A stretch of DNA of 64,000 nt from an uncultured Lachnospiraceae bacterium (GCA_944376125.1 CALWBQ010000013.1:116557-180556), one strand, 5' to 3'. Positions 51,082 to 60,589 are shown, counted from the stretch's first letter. Program-made: numbers and translations. The notes: generated from the letters alone by a model not told the origin.

Positions 51082-52047
51082 TTAATAAAGATGGCAAGCC
51101 ACCATGTGCCCAGGGCCTGCTTCCTTCATTTCTGGAGCTTCCTGGCTGCACACAGGGCGGGCGTAAGGGCAGCGGGTATGGAATCGGCAGCCTCTTGGGG
51201 GATTAATGGGGCTCGGAATATCTCCCTCGATGCTGCTCTTCTCCTTCTCCCTAGCCAATTTGGGATTTGCGATAGGAATACTCCCCAAAAGCCCTTTGGT
51301 GTAGGGATGAAGGGGATTTTTATAGATCTCATCCGCCTCGCAGATCTCCACCAGCTGTCCCAAATACATCACTCCTACATCGTCTGAGACGTAACGGACC
51401 ATGGACAGATCATGGGCAATAAACAGATAAGAAATCCCTTTCTCCTCCTGAAAATCTTTCAGAAGATTGACCACCTGGGCCTGGATCGAAACATCCAGGG
51501 CTGAGATAGGCTCATCGCAGATCACCAGATCCGGCTGAAGAATCAGCGCCCTGGCAATCCCAACTCTCTGCCTCTGGCCCCCCGAAAATTCATGGGCATA
51601 CCGGTTCGCGTGTTCTTTTGTGAGGCCGACTCGCTCCAGCATGGGATAAACCCAGTCATTTGCCTGATCCTTTTTCTTCACAATATGATGGGCAACAAGA
51701 GGTTCCGCAATGATATCTCTCACTGTCATCCTGGCATTCAGGGATGCATACGGATCCTGAAAGATCATCTGCATTTTCTTTCGCACCGGCTGCAGGGCTT
51801 TCTGATTCAGCTCTGTAATATCCTGGCCATCCAGGATAATGCGTCCGGATGTCGGTTCATAAATCCGGATAATCGTTCTGGCACAGCTGGATTTTCCGCA
51901 GCCGGACTCTCCCACCAGACCCAGGGTCTTCCCTTTGGCCAGCCGAAAGCTGACATTGTCCACCGCGTGCACTACCTGCTTACCGGAACTTCCCACTTTA
52001 AAATGTTTTGTCAGATTTCTGACTTCCAGCACAATCGATTCACTCAT
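51082..52047 (-). CDS. oppF: Oligopeptide ABC transporter ATPase OppF
   Basis: A 321-residue ATPase with Walker A GESGCGKSS (about 51), signature EFSGGQRQRVGIA, Walker B LVICDEPISALD and the OppF-type C-terminal Cys-containing tail (PPRGCRFHTRCPYARPVC), which can bind an Fe-S cluster in some relatives. GGAGG sits before the ATG at 52047; the ATG at 52074 is rejected. It partners OppD. Confidence 0.94.
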   Translation of the reverse strand: MSESIVLEVRNLTKHFKVGSSGKQVVHAVDNVSFRLAKGKTLGLVGESGCGKSSCARTIIRIYEPTSGRIILDGQDITELNQKALQPVRKKMQMIFQDPYASLNARMTVRDIIAEPLVAHHIVKKKDQANDWVYPMLERVGLTKEHANRYAHEFSGGQRQRVGIARALILQPDLVICDEPISALDVSIQAQVVNLLKDFQEEKGISYLFIAHDLSMVRYVSDDVGVMYLGQLVEICEADEIYKNPLHPYTKGLLGSIPIANPKLAREKEKSSIEGDIPSPINPPRGCRFHTRCPYARPVCSQEAPEMKEAGPGHMVACHLY

Positions 52048-52070
52048 AATTTCCTCCAGCACAAATTCCA

Positions 52071-53072
52071 TCAACGGAACGGATTATGGTCAGACGGCGC
52101 CTCCGGATCCAGCAGCCAGCACCGGGATCTGTGTCCTTCCCCAACTTCTTTAAATTCTGGACATTCCGCAGCGCAGATATTTCTCGCATAAGGGCACCGG
52201 GGGGCAAAGGGGCATCCGACAGGCGGATTCGTCATATCCGGCGGGGAACCTGGGATCGGCGACAGTCTCTGGCCTTTGTCCTGCTCCAGCTTGGGGATGG
52301 AAGCCAAGAGTCCCAGCGTATACGGATGTTTTGGATCTTCGAAAATATCGTCGATCCTGGCCTCCTCCATCACCAGGCCGCCATACATAACGATAACCCG
52401 TGTGCAGAGTTCTGCCACTACCCCAAGATCATGGGTGATAAAAATAATACTGGTTCCAAATTCCTTTTGCAGTCCCCTGAGCTGTTTCAGGATCTGATCC
52501 TGTATCGTAACATCCAGAGCCGTGGTCGGCTCATCGGCAATCAGCAGATCCGGCTTATTTCCCAGCGCCATGGCGATCATAACTCTCTGCCGCATCCCCC
52601 CTGAAAACTCATGGGGATAGGAATTGTACCGTTTTTCCGGCTCCGGTATCCGGACTCTGGAAAACAAATCCAGAACTTCCCTCTTCAGCTCATCTTTTTT
52701 CTTCTCCGGGTGGTGTTCCTTGATCATCTCCGCCACCTGTTTTCCCACGGGAATCAGGGGATTCAGGGACGACATTGGATCCTGGAAAATCATGGCGATC
52801 TTCTCACCGCGGATTTTTCTCATCTGGGCTTTCCCCATCTTTGTGAGATCCTGCCCTTCAAACAAAATCGTACCTTCTTTTATTTTCCCGGTATCCGCCA
52901 GCAGCTTCAGGATGGACATAGAGGTTACGCTCTTGCCGCTTCCAGACTCTCCTACGATACCTAATATATCACCCTTCTCAACAGAAAAGCTGACGCCGCG
53001 CACAGCCTGAACTTCCCCATTGCTGGTGAAAAATGATGTTTTCAGATTTTCTACCTGTAAAATAGGTTCCAT
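52071..53072 (-). CDS. oppD: Oligopeptide ABC transporter ATPase OppD
   Basis: A 333-residue ATPase with Walker [10 protein letters not shown], signature [13 protein letters not shown] and Walker [13 protein letters not shown], plus the Cys-rich C-terminal tail shared with OppF. GGAGGAATC supports the ATG at 53072. It follows oppC by 73 bases and precedes oppF by 23 bases in the same operon. Confidence 0.94.
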   Translation of the reverse strand: MEPILQVENLKTSFFTSNGEVQAVRGVSFSVEKGDILGIVGESGSGKSVTSMSILKLLADTGKIKEGTILFEGQDLTKMGKAQMRKIRGEKIAMIFQDPMSSLNPLIPVGKQVAEMIKEHHPEKKKDELKREVLDLFSRVRIPEPEKRYNSYPHEFSGGMRQRVMIAMALGNKPDLLIADEPTTALDVTIQDQILKQLRGLQKEFGTSIIFITHDLGVVAELCTRVIVMYGGLVMEEARIDDIFEDPKHPYTLGLLASIPKLEQDKGQRLSPIPGSPPDMTNPPVGCPFAPRCPYARNICAAECPEFKEVGEGHRSRCWLLDPEAPSDHNPFR

Positions 53073-53145
53073 GATTCCTCCAGCGCCGCATTCGCTGCGG
53101 CATTTTTTCATACTCTGTCGTAGCTGCCTGTTCCTGTCCTGCAGC

Positions 53146-54297
53146 TTATTTTTTCAGCTTGGGATCCAGGGCATCCCGCAGCCCGTCCCCTACAAAGTTA
53201 AAGGCAAACATGATCATACAGATCATCAGCGCGGGGATAAACAGCTGGTATGGACAAGTTCTCAAATTGGCCGTCGCATCATTGCACATCGTTCCGAGGC
53301 TGGCCAAAGGCGGCTGGAGACCGATTCCCACATATCCCAGAAAGGCTTCCATAAAGATTGCTGAAGGAATCAGCATCGTCACCGTCACCAAAATCGATCC
53401 CATGGCGTTCGGAATCAGATGCTCCAGCAAAATGGTCTTCGTCGAGGAGCCGATCGTCCTGGCTGCCAGAACAAATTCCTGGCCTTTAAGACTCAGCATC
53501 TGTCCTCGGACTACCCGGGCCATATCCACCCAGTAGACGCTCCCCAGAGCTATGATAATACTGTGGAGCCCATTCCCCATCAAAACCATAATCAAAATGA
53601 CATACAGCGTCAGCGGAATCGTGCTGATAATATCAACGATACGCATCATAATGGTATCGGTATTTCCTCCTGTATAGCCGGAAATGCCCCCGTACAGAAT
53701 TCCGATGACCATATTGACTCCAGCGGCAATAAAGGCCACCAGCAGCGAGATCCTTGTTCCATACATCAGTCTGGTGAGAATATCTCTCCCAAGGGCATCC
53801 GTCCCCAAAATGTAAGAGCGGTTCCACATAGTAGTGGACGGATAGATAATTTTTGTTTCCTGATCTGCAATCACATATGGCTTCTGTCCATAATAAAGGG
53901 CGACCTCTGTCCCATTGCAGTCAAAGATGGTCATCATCTGGTCATCCTCGCTGCGAACCCTGGTAAGCTGCTCTCCCAAAGTTCCATCAGGGTTTACGTA
54001 AACCACTTTGAGGGACTGGGTAATGTAGAGATAGCCTTCCCCGTCCGGAGCCTCATAGACCTTCATCACTGGCGGGATATTGACTACCTCCAGATTCTGA
54101 TCCGAATAACTGTATTTTGTAAAAAAAGGACCGAAGACGGCAAAGCATACCAGCAGTACAATGATCACAAAGCCGGCTATAGCTGTCGGTTTTCTCCTGA
54201 ACCGGAACCAGACATCCCCTGCAAAGGTTCGGTTCTTCGTCCATATTTTTTCCCGGTCCTCATTTGTCGATGAAAGTAATTCCCATTTCTGTTCCAT
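53146..54297 (-). CDS. oppC: Oligopeptide ABC transporter permease OppC
   Basis: A 383-residue inner-membrane permease. After a 40-residue cytoplasmic start, helix 1 is at AIAGFVIIVLLVCFAVFGPF; a long extracytoplasmic insert (about residues 60-145) is larger than in E. coli OppC. The EAA loop reads AARTIGSSTKTILLEHLIPNA in part. Partner of OppB. Confidence 0.93.
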   Translation of the reverse strand: MEQKWELLSSTNEDREKIWTKNRTFAGDVWFRFRRKPTAIAGFVIIVLLVCFAVFGPFFTKYSYSDQNLEVVNIPPVMKVYEAPDGEGYLYITQSLKVVYVNPDGTLGEQLTRVRSEDDQMMTIFDCNGTEVALYYGQKPYVIADQETKIIYPSTTMWNRSYILGTDALGRDILTRLMYGTRISLLVAFIAAGVNMVIGILYGGISGYTGGNTDTIMMRIVDIISTIPLTLYVILIMVLMGNGLHSIIIALGSVYWVDMARVVRGQMLSLKGQEFVLAARTIGSSTKTILLEHLIPNAMGSILVTVTMLIPSAIFMEAFLGYVGIGLQPPLASLGTMCNDATANLRTCPYQLFIPALMICMIMFAFNFVGDGLRDALDPKLKK

Positions 54298-54311
54298 GTT
54301 TTCTCCCCTGC

Positions 54312-55229
54312 CTATTCGTATTTGATCCTCGGGTCAATGAGGCAATAGAATACATCTACAATAAAAATCATTGCCAGAAGAAAGGTGGCATAAAAAATTG
54401 TAACGCCCATAATCGTCGTATAATCCCTCTGAGAAACGCTGTTTACAAAATGGACGCCCAGGCCGGGGATTGCAAAAATCTTCTCTACCACAAAGCTCCC
54501 GGTCAAAAGGTTGGCAACTGTGGGACCCAGGACCGTGATCACAGGGATCAGCGCATTTCTCATAGCATGGCGCAGAATCACCTTCGTCTCCGAAAGGCCC
54601 TTTGCCCTGGCTGTCCTGATATAGTCCTGTCCCATGACTTCCAGGAGGCTGGAGCGCATCAGCCGGGCCAGATAGCTTACGGAATAGCCGCCCAGCGCAA
54701 TCACTGGAAGAATGTAGCCTTTCCAGGTATCCACCCCGTAAGTGGGAAGCCAGTTGAGACGGAAAGAAAAAATATAGATCAGCACCGAGGCAATGACAAA
54801 GGACGGGATCGTCACACCTATCGTTGCAACTGCCATCACTGCCATGTCCTGCCATTTTCCGTTTTTAACAGCCGCCAGAATCCCCATAGGGATGGAAGCC
54901 AGGAGAACAAATACCATTGTAATAACTCCCAACTTTGCTGATACCGGAAATCCATTGGCAATAAAATCATTTACACTCTTGCCCGTGTATTCATAGGATG
55001 GCCCAAAGTCACCTCTCAGAACACCGCCCAGATAATCAAAAAACTGCTCGTACAGCGGCGCATCCAGATTGTACTTAGCATTTAAGGCCGCCTCGACTTC
55101 AGCCGATACCTTTCGGTCACTGGTGAAAGGTCCTCCGGGGATTGAATGCATAATGATAAAAGTCAGGAGAATGATAAAAAACAGCGCTACCGCCATCATC
55201 CCCAGACGTTTCGCAAAATACTTCCACAT
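54312..55229 (-). CDS. oppB: Oligopeptide ABC transporter permease OppB
   Basis: A 305-residue permease beginning MWKYFAKRLGMM with six membrane helices and the EAA-type loop TARAKGLSETKVILRHAMRNA in part. GAGGG lies 7 bases before the ATG at 55229; ATGs further upstream have no site. It is the first gene of oppBCDF-oppA. A TTGACA-18-TATCAT promoter lies about 75 bases upstream. Confidence 0.94.
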   Translation of the reverse strand: MWKYFAKRLGMMAVALFFIILLTFIIMHSIPGGPFTSDRKVSAEVEAALNAKYNLDAPLYEQFFDYLGGVLRGDFGPSYEYTGKSVNDFIANGFPVSAKLGVITMVFVLLASIPMGILAAVKNGKWQDMAVMAVATIGVTIPSFVIASVLIYIFSFRLNWLPTYGVDTWKGYILPVIALGGYSVSYLARLMRSSLLEVMGQDYIRTARAKGLSETKVILRHAMRNALIPVITVLGPTVANLLTGSFVVEKIFAIPGLGVHFVNSVSQRDYTTIMGVTIFYATFLLAMIFIVDVFYCLIDPRIKYE

Positions 55230-55302
55230 ATCTGTTCCCTCACATTCCATCGGTATCTCGGGACAACACACTGCCTGGCCCGATCTTCTCAATATTTTAC
55301 AT

Positions 55303-55332
55303 ATGATAGCACAGCCTATCAAGATTTGTCAA
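55303..55332 (-). promoter_or_regulatory. Promoter of the opp operon
   Basis: TTGACA (55327-55332), 18-base spacer and TATCAT (55303-55308) on the minus strand. Confidence 0.75.
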
Positions 55333-55382
55333 CGCTTTAGCACATCAATTTGGCAAATCAAAAGTGCAGGCACATATGACAA

Positions 55383-55413
55383 AGACCCCGGAAACTCCAC
55401 TGTTCCGGGGTCT
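55383..55413 (-). terminator. Terminator of infC-rpmI-rplT
   Basis: AGACCCCGGAA and TTCCGGGGTCT (55403-55413, 55383-55393), a perfect 11-bp stem, 12 bases after the rplT stop. Confidence 0.8.
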
Positions 55414-55425
55414 GCCGCTATTTTA

Positions 55426-55782
55426 TTAAGCTAATTTGGACTTTGCCAGTTCTGCCAGTTTTGCAAATCCGTCTGCATCATTAATTGCCATGTCAGACAA
55501 TACCTTGCGGTTCATCTCTACGCCGGCCAGCTTTAAGCCGTACATAAACTTGCTGTAGGACAGGCCGTTGATGCGGGCTGCAGCATTGATACGGGCAATC
55601 CAGAGCTGTCTGAACTGTCTCTTTCTCTCCTTACGTCCGGAATAGGAAGTAGCTAATGCTCTCATTACGGACTGTTTTGCAATTCTATACTGTTTGGAAC
55701 GAGCGCCTCTGTAGCCTTTAGCCAGCTTTAACACTCTATTATGTTTCTTCTTAGCGTTCATACCGCCTTTAATTCTTGCCAT
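55426..55782 (-). CDS. rplT: 50S ribosomal protein L20
   Basis: A 118-residue primary 23S rRNA-binding protein, begins [19 protein letters not shown], as expected. It also represses its own operon by binding the infC leader in Firmicutes. Third gene of the operon, 33 bases after rpmI. Confidence 0.98.
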   Translation of the reverse strand: MARIKGGMNAKKKHNRVLKLAKGYRGARSKQYRIAKQSVMRALATSYSGRKERKRQFRQLWIARINAAARINGLSYSKFMYGLKLAGVEMNRKVLSDMAINDADGFAKLAELAKSKLA

Positions 55783-55815
55783 CGGTCATTTCCTCCTTCT
55801 TAATCAAGCGTCAAC

Positions 55816-56013
55816 TTACAGATATGGTAAAATCTTCTTCATTACCTTGCTGTTGGTTGCATCGGCAACGATATCTTTTCTAAGGTTTCTCTTTCTCTTG
55901 GTTGACTTCTTAGTTAAGATATGGGATTTGTACGCTTTATTGCGAACTAATTTACCAGTTCCAGTCATTTTGAAGCGCTTTGCTGCTGCTCTGCTAGTTT
56001 TTAATTTAGGCAT
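55816..56013 (-). CDS. rpmI: 50S ribosomal protein L35
   Basis: A 65-residue basic ribosomal protein beginning [15 protein letters not shown], diagnostic of L35. It lies between infC and rplT in the conserved order; AAGGAGGAAAA precedes the ATG. Confidence 0.98.
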   Translation of the reverse strand: MPKLKTSRAAAKRFKMTGTGKLVRNKAYKSHILTKKSTKRKRNLRKDIVADATNSKVMKKILPYL

Positions 56014-56042
56014 TGTATTTTCCTCCTTAACTTATGCTATTT

Positions 56043-56549
56043 TTACCGTTTTGCAGTCAAAAACATAACCATTGTCCTGCCTTCCACCTTGGCTGGCTTA
56101 TCAACCACCGCGATCTCTGCCAGTCCCTGTGCAAAGTCATCCAAGATATATTTGGATTTAGACATATGTGCCATCTCCCGGCCACGGAAACGCAGGGTCA
56201 CCTTCACTTTGTCACCCTTTTCCAAGAATTTCCTGGCGGCTCCCATCTTCGTATTCAAGTCATTGGTGTCGATGTTCGGGGATAAACGAACTTCCTTGAT
56301 CTCGATTACTTTCTGCTTTTTCTTGGCCTCTTTTTCCTTGCGGGCCATCTCATAGCGGTATTTTCCGTAATCGATGATCTTGCACACCGGCGGCTTTGCA
56401 GTCGGCGCAATCTTCACCAGGTCAAGCTCAGCCTCCTGAGCCAGTCTGTAGGCTTCTCTGGCAGACATGATGCCAAGCTGGCTTCCGTCCTCACCAATCA
56501 AACGGACCTCTTTGTCTCTGATCTGTTCGTTAATCATTAATTCGCTAAT
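56043..56549 (-). CDS. infC: Translation initiation factor IF-3
   Basis: IF-3 prevents subunit joining and proofreads start codons. The most likely start is an ATT codon at 56549, with GGAGG (56559-56563) nine bases upstream, giving a 168-residue protein reading ISELMINEQIRDKEV; this matches Bacillus IF-3 and the known use of rare AUU starts in infC for self-control. An ATG at 56537 is four codons further in and too far from the site. The N-terminal domain ends near residue 75, the linker is Lys-rich, and the C-terminal domain has FRGREMAH. An L20-type leader with terminator precedes it. Confidence 0.94.
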   Translation of the reverse strand: MSELMINEQIRDKEVRLIGEDGSQLGIMSAREAYRLAQEAELDLVKIAPTAKPPVCKIIDYGKYRYEMARKEKEAKKKQKVIEIKEVRLSPNIDTNDLNTKMGAARKFLEKGDKVKVTLRFRGREMAHMSKSKYILDDFAQGLAEIAVVDKPAKVEGRTMVMFLTAKR

Positions 56550-56574
56550 AGTCGTACACCTCCATGTAATGTGA

Positions 56575-56781
56575 TCACTTAGGGAACCCAAAACTTCTTT
56601 AAAATGAAAAAAGCAGATAGAAAATACTTCTATCCACCTGCGTATTCTACAAAGCCACACAAAGCACACTGCTCGTAGGCGCTTTCTCATGCCTATGTAG
56701 TCATCTATAAACCCGGGTCACTTGCTCGTGCCAGGGTGAGGCGGATACCTGCTTTCCTGTCAGTTGTCTTCACAACTTTTA
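56575..56781 (-). promoter_or_regulatory. L20 (infC operon) leader RNA with terminator
   Basis: The leader carries GCCTCACCCTGGCACGAGC and GTGACCCGGG, blocks typical of the Firmicute L20 leader that mimics the L20 site on rRNA. A terminator GCAGGTGGATAGAAG.../CTATCTGC (56613-56641) with TTTTTT (56605-56612) lies before infC. Excess L20 should favour termination. Confidence 0.8.
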
Positions 56782-56783
56782 TT

Positions 56784-56812
56784 ACTATACTATAGAGGAG
56801 CCGCCTTGTCAA
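56784..56812 (-). promoter_or_regulatory. Promoter of the infC operon
   Basis: TTGACA (56807-56812), 17-base spacer, TATAGT (56784-56789). Confidence 0.85.
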
Positions 56813-56848
56813 GATATTTTTTGAAAACCTGCGGTTCATTCCAAATTT

Positions 56849-56880
56849 TCAGGGGCAGCCGCATTCCACGCTGCCCCTGA
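56849..56880 (-). terminator. Hairpin after the DUF1540 gene
   Basis: TCAGGGGCAG and CTGCCCCTGA (56871-56880, 56849-56858), a perfect 10-bp stem with an AT-rich but not T-rich tail. Confidence 0.55.
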
Positions 56881-56915
56881 TTCCGGCAGCCGCTCGGCCG
56901 CCTTTCTCTCACTCT

Positions 56916-57230
56916 CTACTTCGCTTTAAAACTGGTACATTCCGTCTGGCTGGCGCTGCTGGCCTTTCCTCCTCCGATGCCGATGTGCTCTGCAACACAG
57001 CGGCGCCGCTCATTGTAAACACAGTTAACCGCCTCGCAGTCTACTTCCAGGCGGTTCTCCGGTGTCTTGAAAAGATTCGTAAACGAATCGCCCTTATTCT
57101 CATCGAAGCTGGCGCAGCAGGTATCACATTTGTCTCTAGCTGTCTGCCCCTCAACTACGATAGAATTCTTACAGCAGCAGTCATCTGCATTATGAACACA
57201 ACTGGTTACATTACAATTTAGCTTTGTCAT
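56916..57230 (-). CDS. DUF1540 domain protein, two Cys-rich units
   Basis: A 104-residue protein with two DUF1540-type repeats, residues about 4-42 (CNVTSCVHN and later CCCKN, CDTCCASF) and 65-101 (CEAVNCVYNERRRC, then ECTSF). The Cys spacing suggests metal binding. Function is unknown; the family is widespread in spore-forming Clostridia. GGAGGAATAGG precedes the ATG. A promoter-like pair resembling sigma-G sites lies upstream inside the end of the acyltransferase gene. Confidence 0.88.
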   Translation of the reverse strand: MTKLNCNVTSCVHNADDCCCKNSIVVEGQTARDKCDTCCASFDENKGDSFTNLFKTPENRLEVDCEAVNCVYNERRRCVAEHIGIGGGKASSASQTECTSFKAK

Positions 57231-57268
57231 CCTATTCCTCCTTCAGACAGTTTTTGATCTGACAAAGC

Positions 57269-57297
57269 TAGTATTGCCTAGAGAAACGATTTTATGT
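57269..57297 (-). promoter_or_regulatory. Possible sigma-G/F-like promoter of the DUF1540 gene
   Basis: ACATA (57293-57297), 17-base spacer and AATACTA (57269-57275): one mismatch in each element against GHATR and CATNNTA. Geometry equals that of the spoVAD promoter. Confidence 0.35.
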
Positions 57298-58303
57298 ATG
57301 ACTCAATCCAGTAAACCAGCCGCGTAGCCGCCCATGTAAGAACAAATGTCATCACCAGCATCATAAAAATTTCTCTTTTAGTGGACTGCACAGCCGCAAA
57401 ATGTCCAGTTATTGCCTGCGCCGCCGCATGGTGGGTCAGAAAGATTCCATAGCTGCTTCCAGACAGACTGATCAAAATTTTCTCAGCGCTTGGCAGCCGC
57501 TGGAGCCGTTCTGCCGCTCCCATCCAGAATAGGTAAAAAATCACAGTAAAAATCAGGAAAGAAACTTCCCTGCCAAATGTACCTACCCCATTGGTTACAG
57601 GCACAAAGATCCATATCACCATTCCTGCCGCTGATAGGATCCAGACCGGCTTCTGCAGGTTCGGCCGATGCTCCCGAATATACCTCCTACCATCCTCCAG
57701 GGCTGCACCCAATAAAAAATAGAATACATCTACCACAGGATTTTGTTTTATCTCGATGGGGAATGGGTGCCAGGCAAAAAGAACCATCGCCGCCGCAAAC
57801 GCCGCCAGGAGGCTGGCAGCCGGATACCTCCGGTACGCCGCTCTCACAACGGGAAATGCCAGGTAAAGCATAATAATGCTCCCCAAAAACCATTCTCCTA
57901 CCATATAGAAAGTGGGGACTAAATTGGCCAGCCATCCATCCATTCCGATTACCGACCAGATAACTGCATAGGTCGGAACGACATGGTAGATTTCCCTAAG
58001 CTGCCAAAAGACCCAAAAAAAGGCCAGCACATAGGTAATCCAAAAAAGAGGATAGATGCTGAAAAACCGTTTCCGATAGAATGTCCTGACAGAGAAATTC
58101 TCTTCATTCCGGTACCGGTGCATCAGTGCCGCTCCGGAAACCATAAAAAACGAATACACAGCAATCATGCCAAAGCTGCCGTTGGCAAAGCTGTGGAAAT
58201 AGTCAACAGGCTGCGAAATAGCAAGCGGAAAATGGTAAACGACGATCATAAGGGCACATACGGCCCTTATGACGTCTAAATAAAATAAGCGTTCCTGCTT
58301 CAT
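57278..58303 (-). CDS. Acyltransferase family 3 membrane protein
   Basis: A 341-residue protein with about ten membrane helices. The N-terminal signature FYLDVIRAVCALMIVVYHF contains the conserved Arg and His of the Acyl_transf_3 family, followed by FFMVSGAALMHRY. Members O-acetylate cell-surface sugars or polysaccharides; the acceptor is unknown. It starts 3 bases after thrS, so it is probably expressed by read-through from the T-box-controlled thrS promoter, an odd link between amino-acid supply and surface modification. Confidence 0.9.
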   Translation of the reverse strand: MKQERLFYLDVIRAVCALMIVVYHFPLAISQPVDYFHSFANGSFGMIAVYSFFMVSGAALMHRYRNEENFSVRTFYRKRFFSIYPLFWITYVLAFFWVFWQLREIYHVVPTYAVIWSVIGMDGWLANLVPTFYMVGEWFLGSIIMLYLAFPVVRAAYRRYPAASLLAAFAAAMVLFAWHPFPIEIKQNPVVDVFYFLLGAALEDGRRYIREHRPNLQKPVWILSAAGMVIWIFVPVTNGVGTFGREVSFLIFTVIFYLFWMGAAERLQRLPSAEKILISLSGSSYGIFLTHHAAAQAITGHFAAVQSTKREIFMMLVMTFVLTWAATRLVYWIESYIKSFL

Positions 58304-58306
58304 ACC

Positions 58307-60250
58307 TTACTTGTCTTCTTTTTTGTCTTTTGCCACAGTTTCTCTGAGAGTCTTGGATGCAATCTCCTCTTTGATCATCTGAATAAAGGAATCCAAGGTT
58401 CTCTGGCCCTCGTCCCCGGCGAAGCGGCTTCTCACAGATACCAGTCCCTCTTCCTCTTCCTTCTGGCCAACTACCAGCATGTACGGAATCTTCTCCATCT
58501 GTGCAGAGCGGATCTTGTAGCCGATCTTCTCAGAGCGGCCGTCTGTCTCAGCCCGGATACCGGCATCATTTAATGTTTTCTCCACACTGCGTGCGTACTC
58601 CTCAAATTTCTCAGAAATTGGCAGCACTTTTACCTGCACTGGAGCCAGCCAGGTCGGGAATGCCCCAGCAAAGTGCTCAATCAGGATTCCGATAAACCGC
58701 TCGATGGATCCAAATACCACTCTGTGGATCATAATCGGGCGATGCTTTTCTCCGTCTGCCCCCATGTATTCCAGCTCAAACCGCTGCGGAAGCTGGAAAT
58801 CCAGCTGGATTGTTCCGCACTGCCAGGTCCTGCCAATCGAATCCTCCAGATGGAAATCGATCTTGGGGCCATAGAATGCCCCGTCCCCCTCGTTGATCAC
58901 GTAGGGAAGCCCCAGTTCATCCAGGGCATCTTTTAAACCGGCAGTCGCCAGCTCCCAGTCCTCATCGCTCCCCATGGAATCCTCAGGCCGGGTAGAAAGC
59001 TCTACATGGTATTTAAATCCAAACAGAGAGTAAACCTCGTTGATCAGATTGGCCACATTTTTGATTTCGCCTTTGATCTGGTCAGGAGTCATAAAAATAT
59101 GGGCATCATCCTGGGTAAAGCAGCGCACTCTCATCAAACCGTGAAGCTGTCCGGACTTCTCGTGGCGGTGCACCAGGCCAAGTTCCCCCATCCTCAGCGG
59201 CAGGTCCCGGTAGGATCTGGGTTCAGAAGCATAAACCAGAACGCCGCCCGGGCAGTTCATCGGTTTAATGGCATAGTCCTCATCATCGATGACAGTGGTG
59301 TACATATTGTTCTTGTAATGGTCCCAGTGTCCGGAAGTCTCCCACAGTTTTCTATTTAAAATAATCGGCGTGGAAATTTCCACATAGCCAGCCTTTCTGT
59401 GGATCTCTCTCCAATAGTCCAGAAGAGTATTCTTCAGCACCATTCCTTTTGGCAGGAAAAATGGGAATCCCGGGCCAGCCTCATGCATCATAAAGAGCCC
59501 CAGTTCCTTGCCCAGTTTCCTGTGATCCCGTTTTTTAGCCTCCTCCATCATAGTGATGTAGGCATCCAGTTCCGCCTTTTTTCCAAAAGCGGTGCCATAA
59601 AAACGGGTCAGCATTTTATTCTTCTCATTGCCTCTCCAGTATGCTCCGGCCAGGCTCATCAGTTTGTAGGCTTTTCCCACATCCTTGGTATTCATCAGGT
59701 GCGGGCCGGCACACAGGTCCACAAACTCACCTTGGCGGTAAAAGCTGATCTCCTCGCCCTCCGGAAGATCCTCAATCAACTCCACTTTGTAGGGTTCCTG
59801 GCGTTCTTTCATAAACTCAATGGCTTCCTGTCTGGGGAGAGTGAAGCGCTCGATGGGAAATGCCTCCTTTACGATCTTCTTCATTTCTGCCTCTACCTTT
59901 TCCATATCCTCTGCGGTAAACGGCGTCTCCGGATCCAGATCATAGTAAAATCCATCAGCGATAGACGGGCCGATAGCCAGCTTGGTGGATGGATACAGTC
60001 TCTTGATCGCCTGTGCCATCACGTGGCTGGCAGAATGGCGGAGGGCAGCCAGTCCCTCCGGGTCATTGGCCGTACAAATATTTAAGGTGCAGTCATGGTC
60101 CAGAACCGTCCTCAAATCCTTTGTTTCCCCGTCTACAACGCCTACACAGGCAACCCTGGCCAGACCTTCACTCAGATCTCTGGCAATGTCGATAATGGCC
60201 ATCGGCTGCTGATATTCCCTTACAGAGCCGTCTTTTAATGTGATTTTCAT
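58307..60250 (-). CDS. thrS: Threonyl-tRNA synthetase
   Basis: A 647-residue class II synthetase. Order: TGS domain (1-60), editing domain with HSASHVMAQAIKRLYP (His-x4-type zinc-like site), catalytic core with motif 2 region FRQEDAHIFM-like TQDDAHIFMTP and zinc ligands Cys in NCPGG, motif 3 GSIERFIGILIEH, then the anticodon-binding domain from about 540. A T-box leader precedes it, so expression rises when uncharged tRNA-Thr accumulates. Confidence 0.98.
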   Translation of the reverse strand: MKITLKDGSVREYQQPMAIIDIARDLSEGLARVACVGVVDGETKDLRTVLDHDCTLNICTANDPEGLAALRHSASHVMAQAIKRLYPSTKLAIGPSIADGFYYDLDPETPFTAEDMEKVEAEMKKIVKEAFPIERFTLPRQEAIEFMKERQEPYKVELIEDLPEGEEISFYRQGEFVDLCAGPHLMNTKDVGKAYKLMSLAGAYWRGNEKNKMLTRFYGTAFGKKAELDAYITMMEEAKKRDHRKLGKELGLFMMHEAGPGFPFFLPKGMVLKNTLLDYWREIHRKAGYVEISTPIILNRKLWETSGHWDHYKNNMYTTVIDDEDYAIKPMNCPGGVLVYASEPRSYRDLPLRMGELGLVHRHEKSGQLHGLMRVRCFTQDDAHIFMTPDQIKGEIKNVANLINEVYSLFGFKYHVELSTRPEDSMGSDEDWELATAGLKDALDELGLPYVINEGDGAFYGPKIDFHLEDSIGRTWQCGTIQLDFQLPQRFELEYMGADGEKHRPIMIHRVVFGSIERFIGILIEHFAGAFPTWLAPVQVKVLPISEKFEEYARSVEKTLNDAGIRAETDGRSEKIGYKIRSAQMEKIPYMLVVGQKEEEEGLVSVRSRFAGDEGQRTLDSFIQMIKEEIASKTLRETVAKDKKEDK

Positions 60251-60274
60251 AGTTTTGCCTCCTTTTCGTATTAA

Positions 60275-60535
60275 ACAAAAAGTCCCTTGCCACGCTTTCG
60301 CGTGACAAGGGACGATACTTCATCGCGGTTCCACCCTCGTTGTCCGGACATTTCTCGCTGCCAGGACCTCTTGTAAGATGATAACGGAATCACCGTTCCC
60401 GATTAAGGGACACTCCGGGGTGGTCTTCAGAAACGTCTCTGCAGGATGCTTTCACCTTCCCATCCCTCTCTGGGCAGAAACCAATTTTCCTACTCTTCCC
60501 ATCTGCGTATTGCTTTATCAAAAACCATGTTTCAA
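60275..60535 (-). promoter_or_regulatory. T-box leader of thrS
   Basis: The T-box sequence GGGTGGAACCGCG is at 60324-60336 (minus). The terminator GTCCCTTGTCACGCG/CGTGGCAAGGGAC (60281-60313) with TTTTTG follows. Upstream Stem I contains AGAGAGGGA and GGTGAAAGC elements; an ACC triplet at 60422-60424 is the probable Thr specifier. Confidence 0.95.
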
Positions 60536-60544
60536 GTCTTTTTC

Positions 60545-60572
60545 ATTATAGCATGGAAACAGGTTTTGTCAA
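60545..60572 (-). promoter_or_regulatory. Promoter of thrS
   Basis: TTGACA (60567-60572), 16-base spacer, TATAAT (60545-60550). Confidence 0.88.
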
Positions 60573-60589
60573 GAGCGGATATCACTGCT

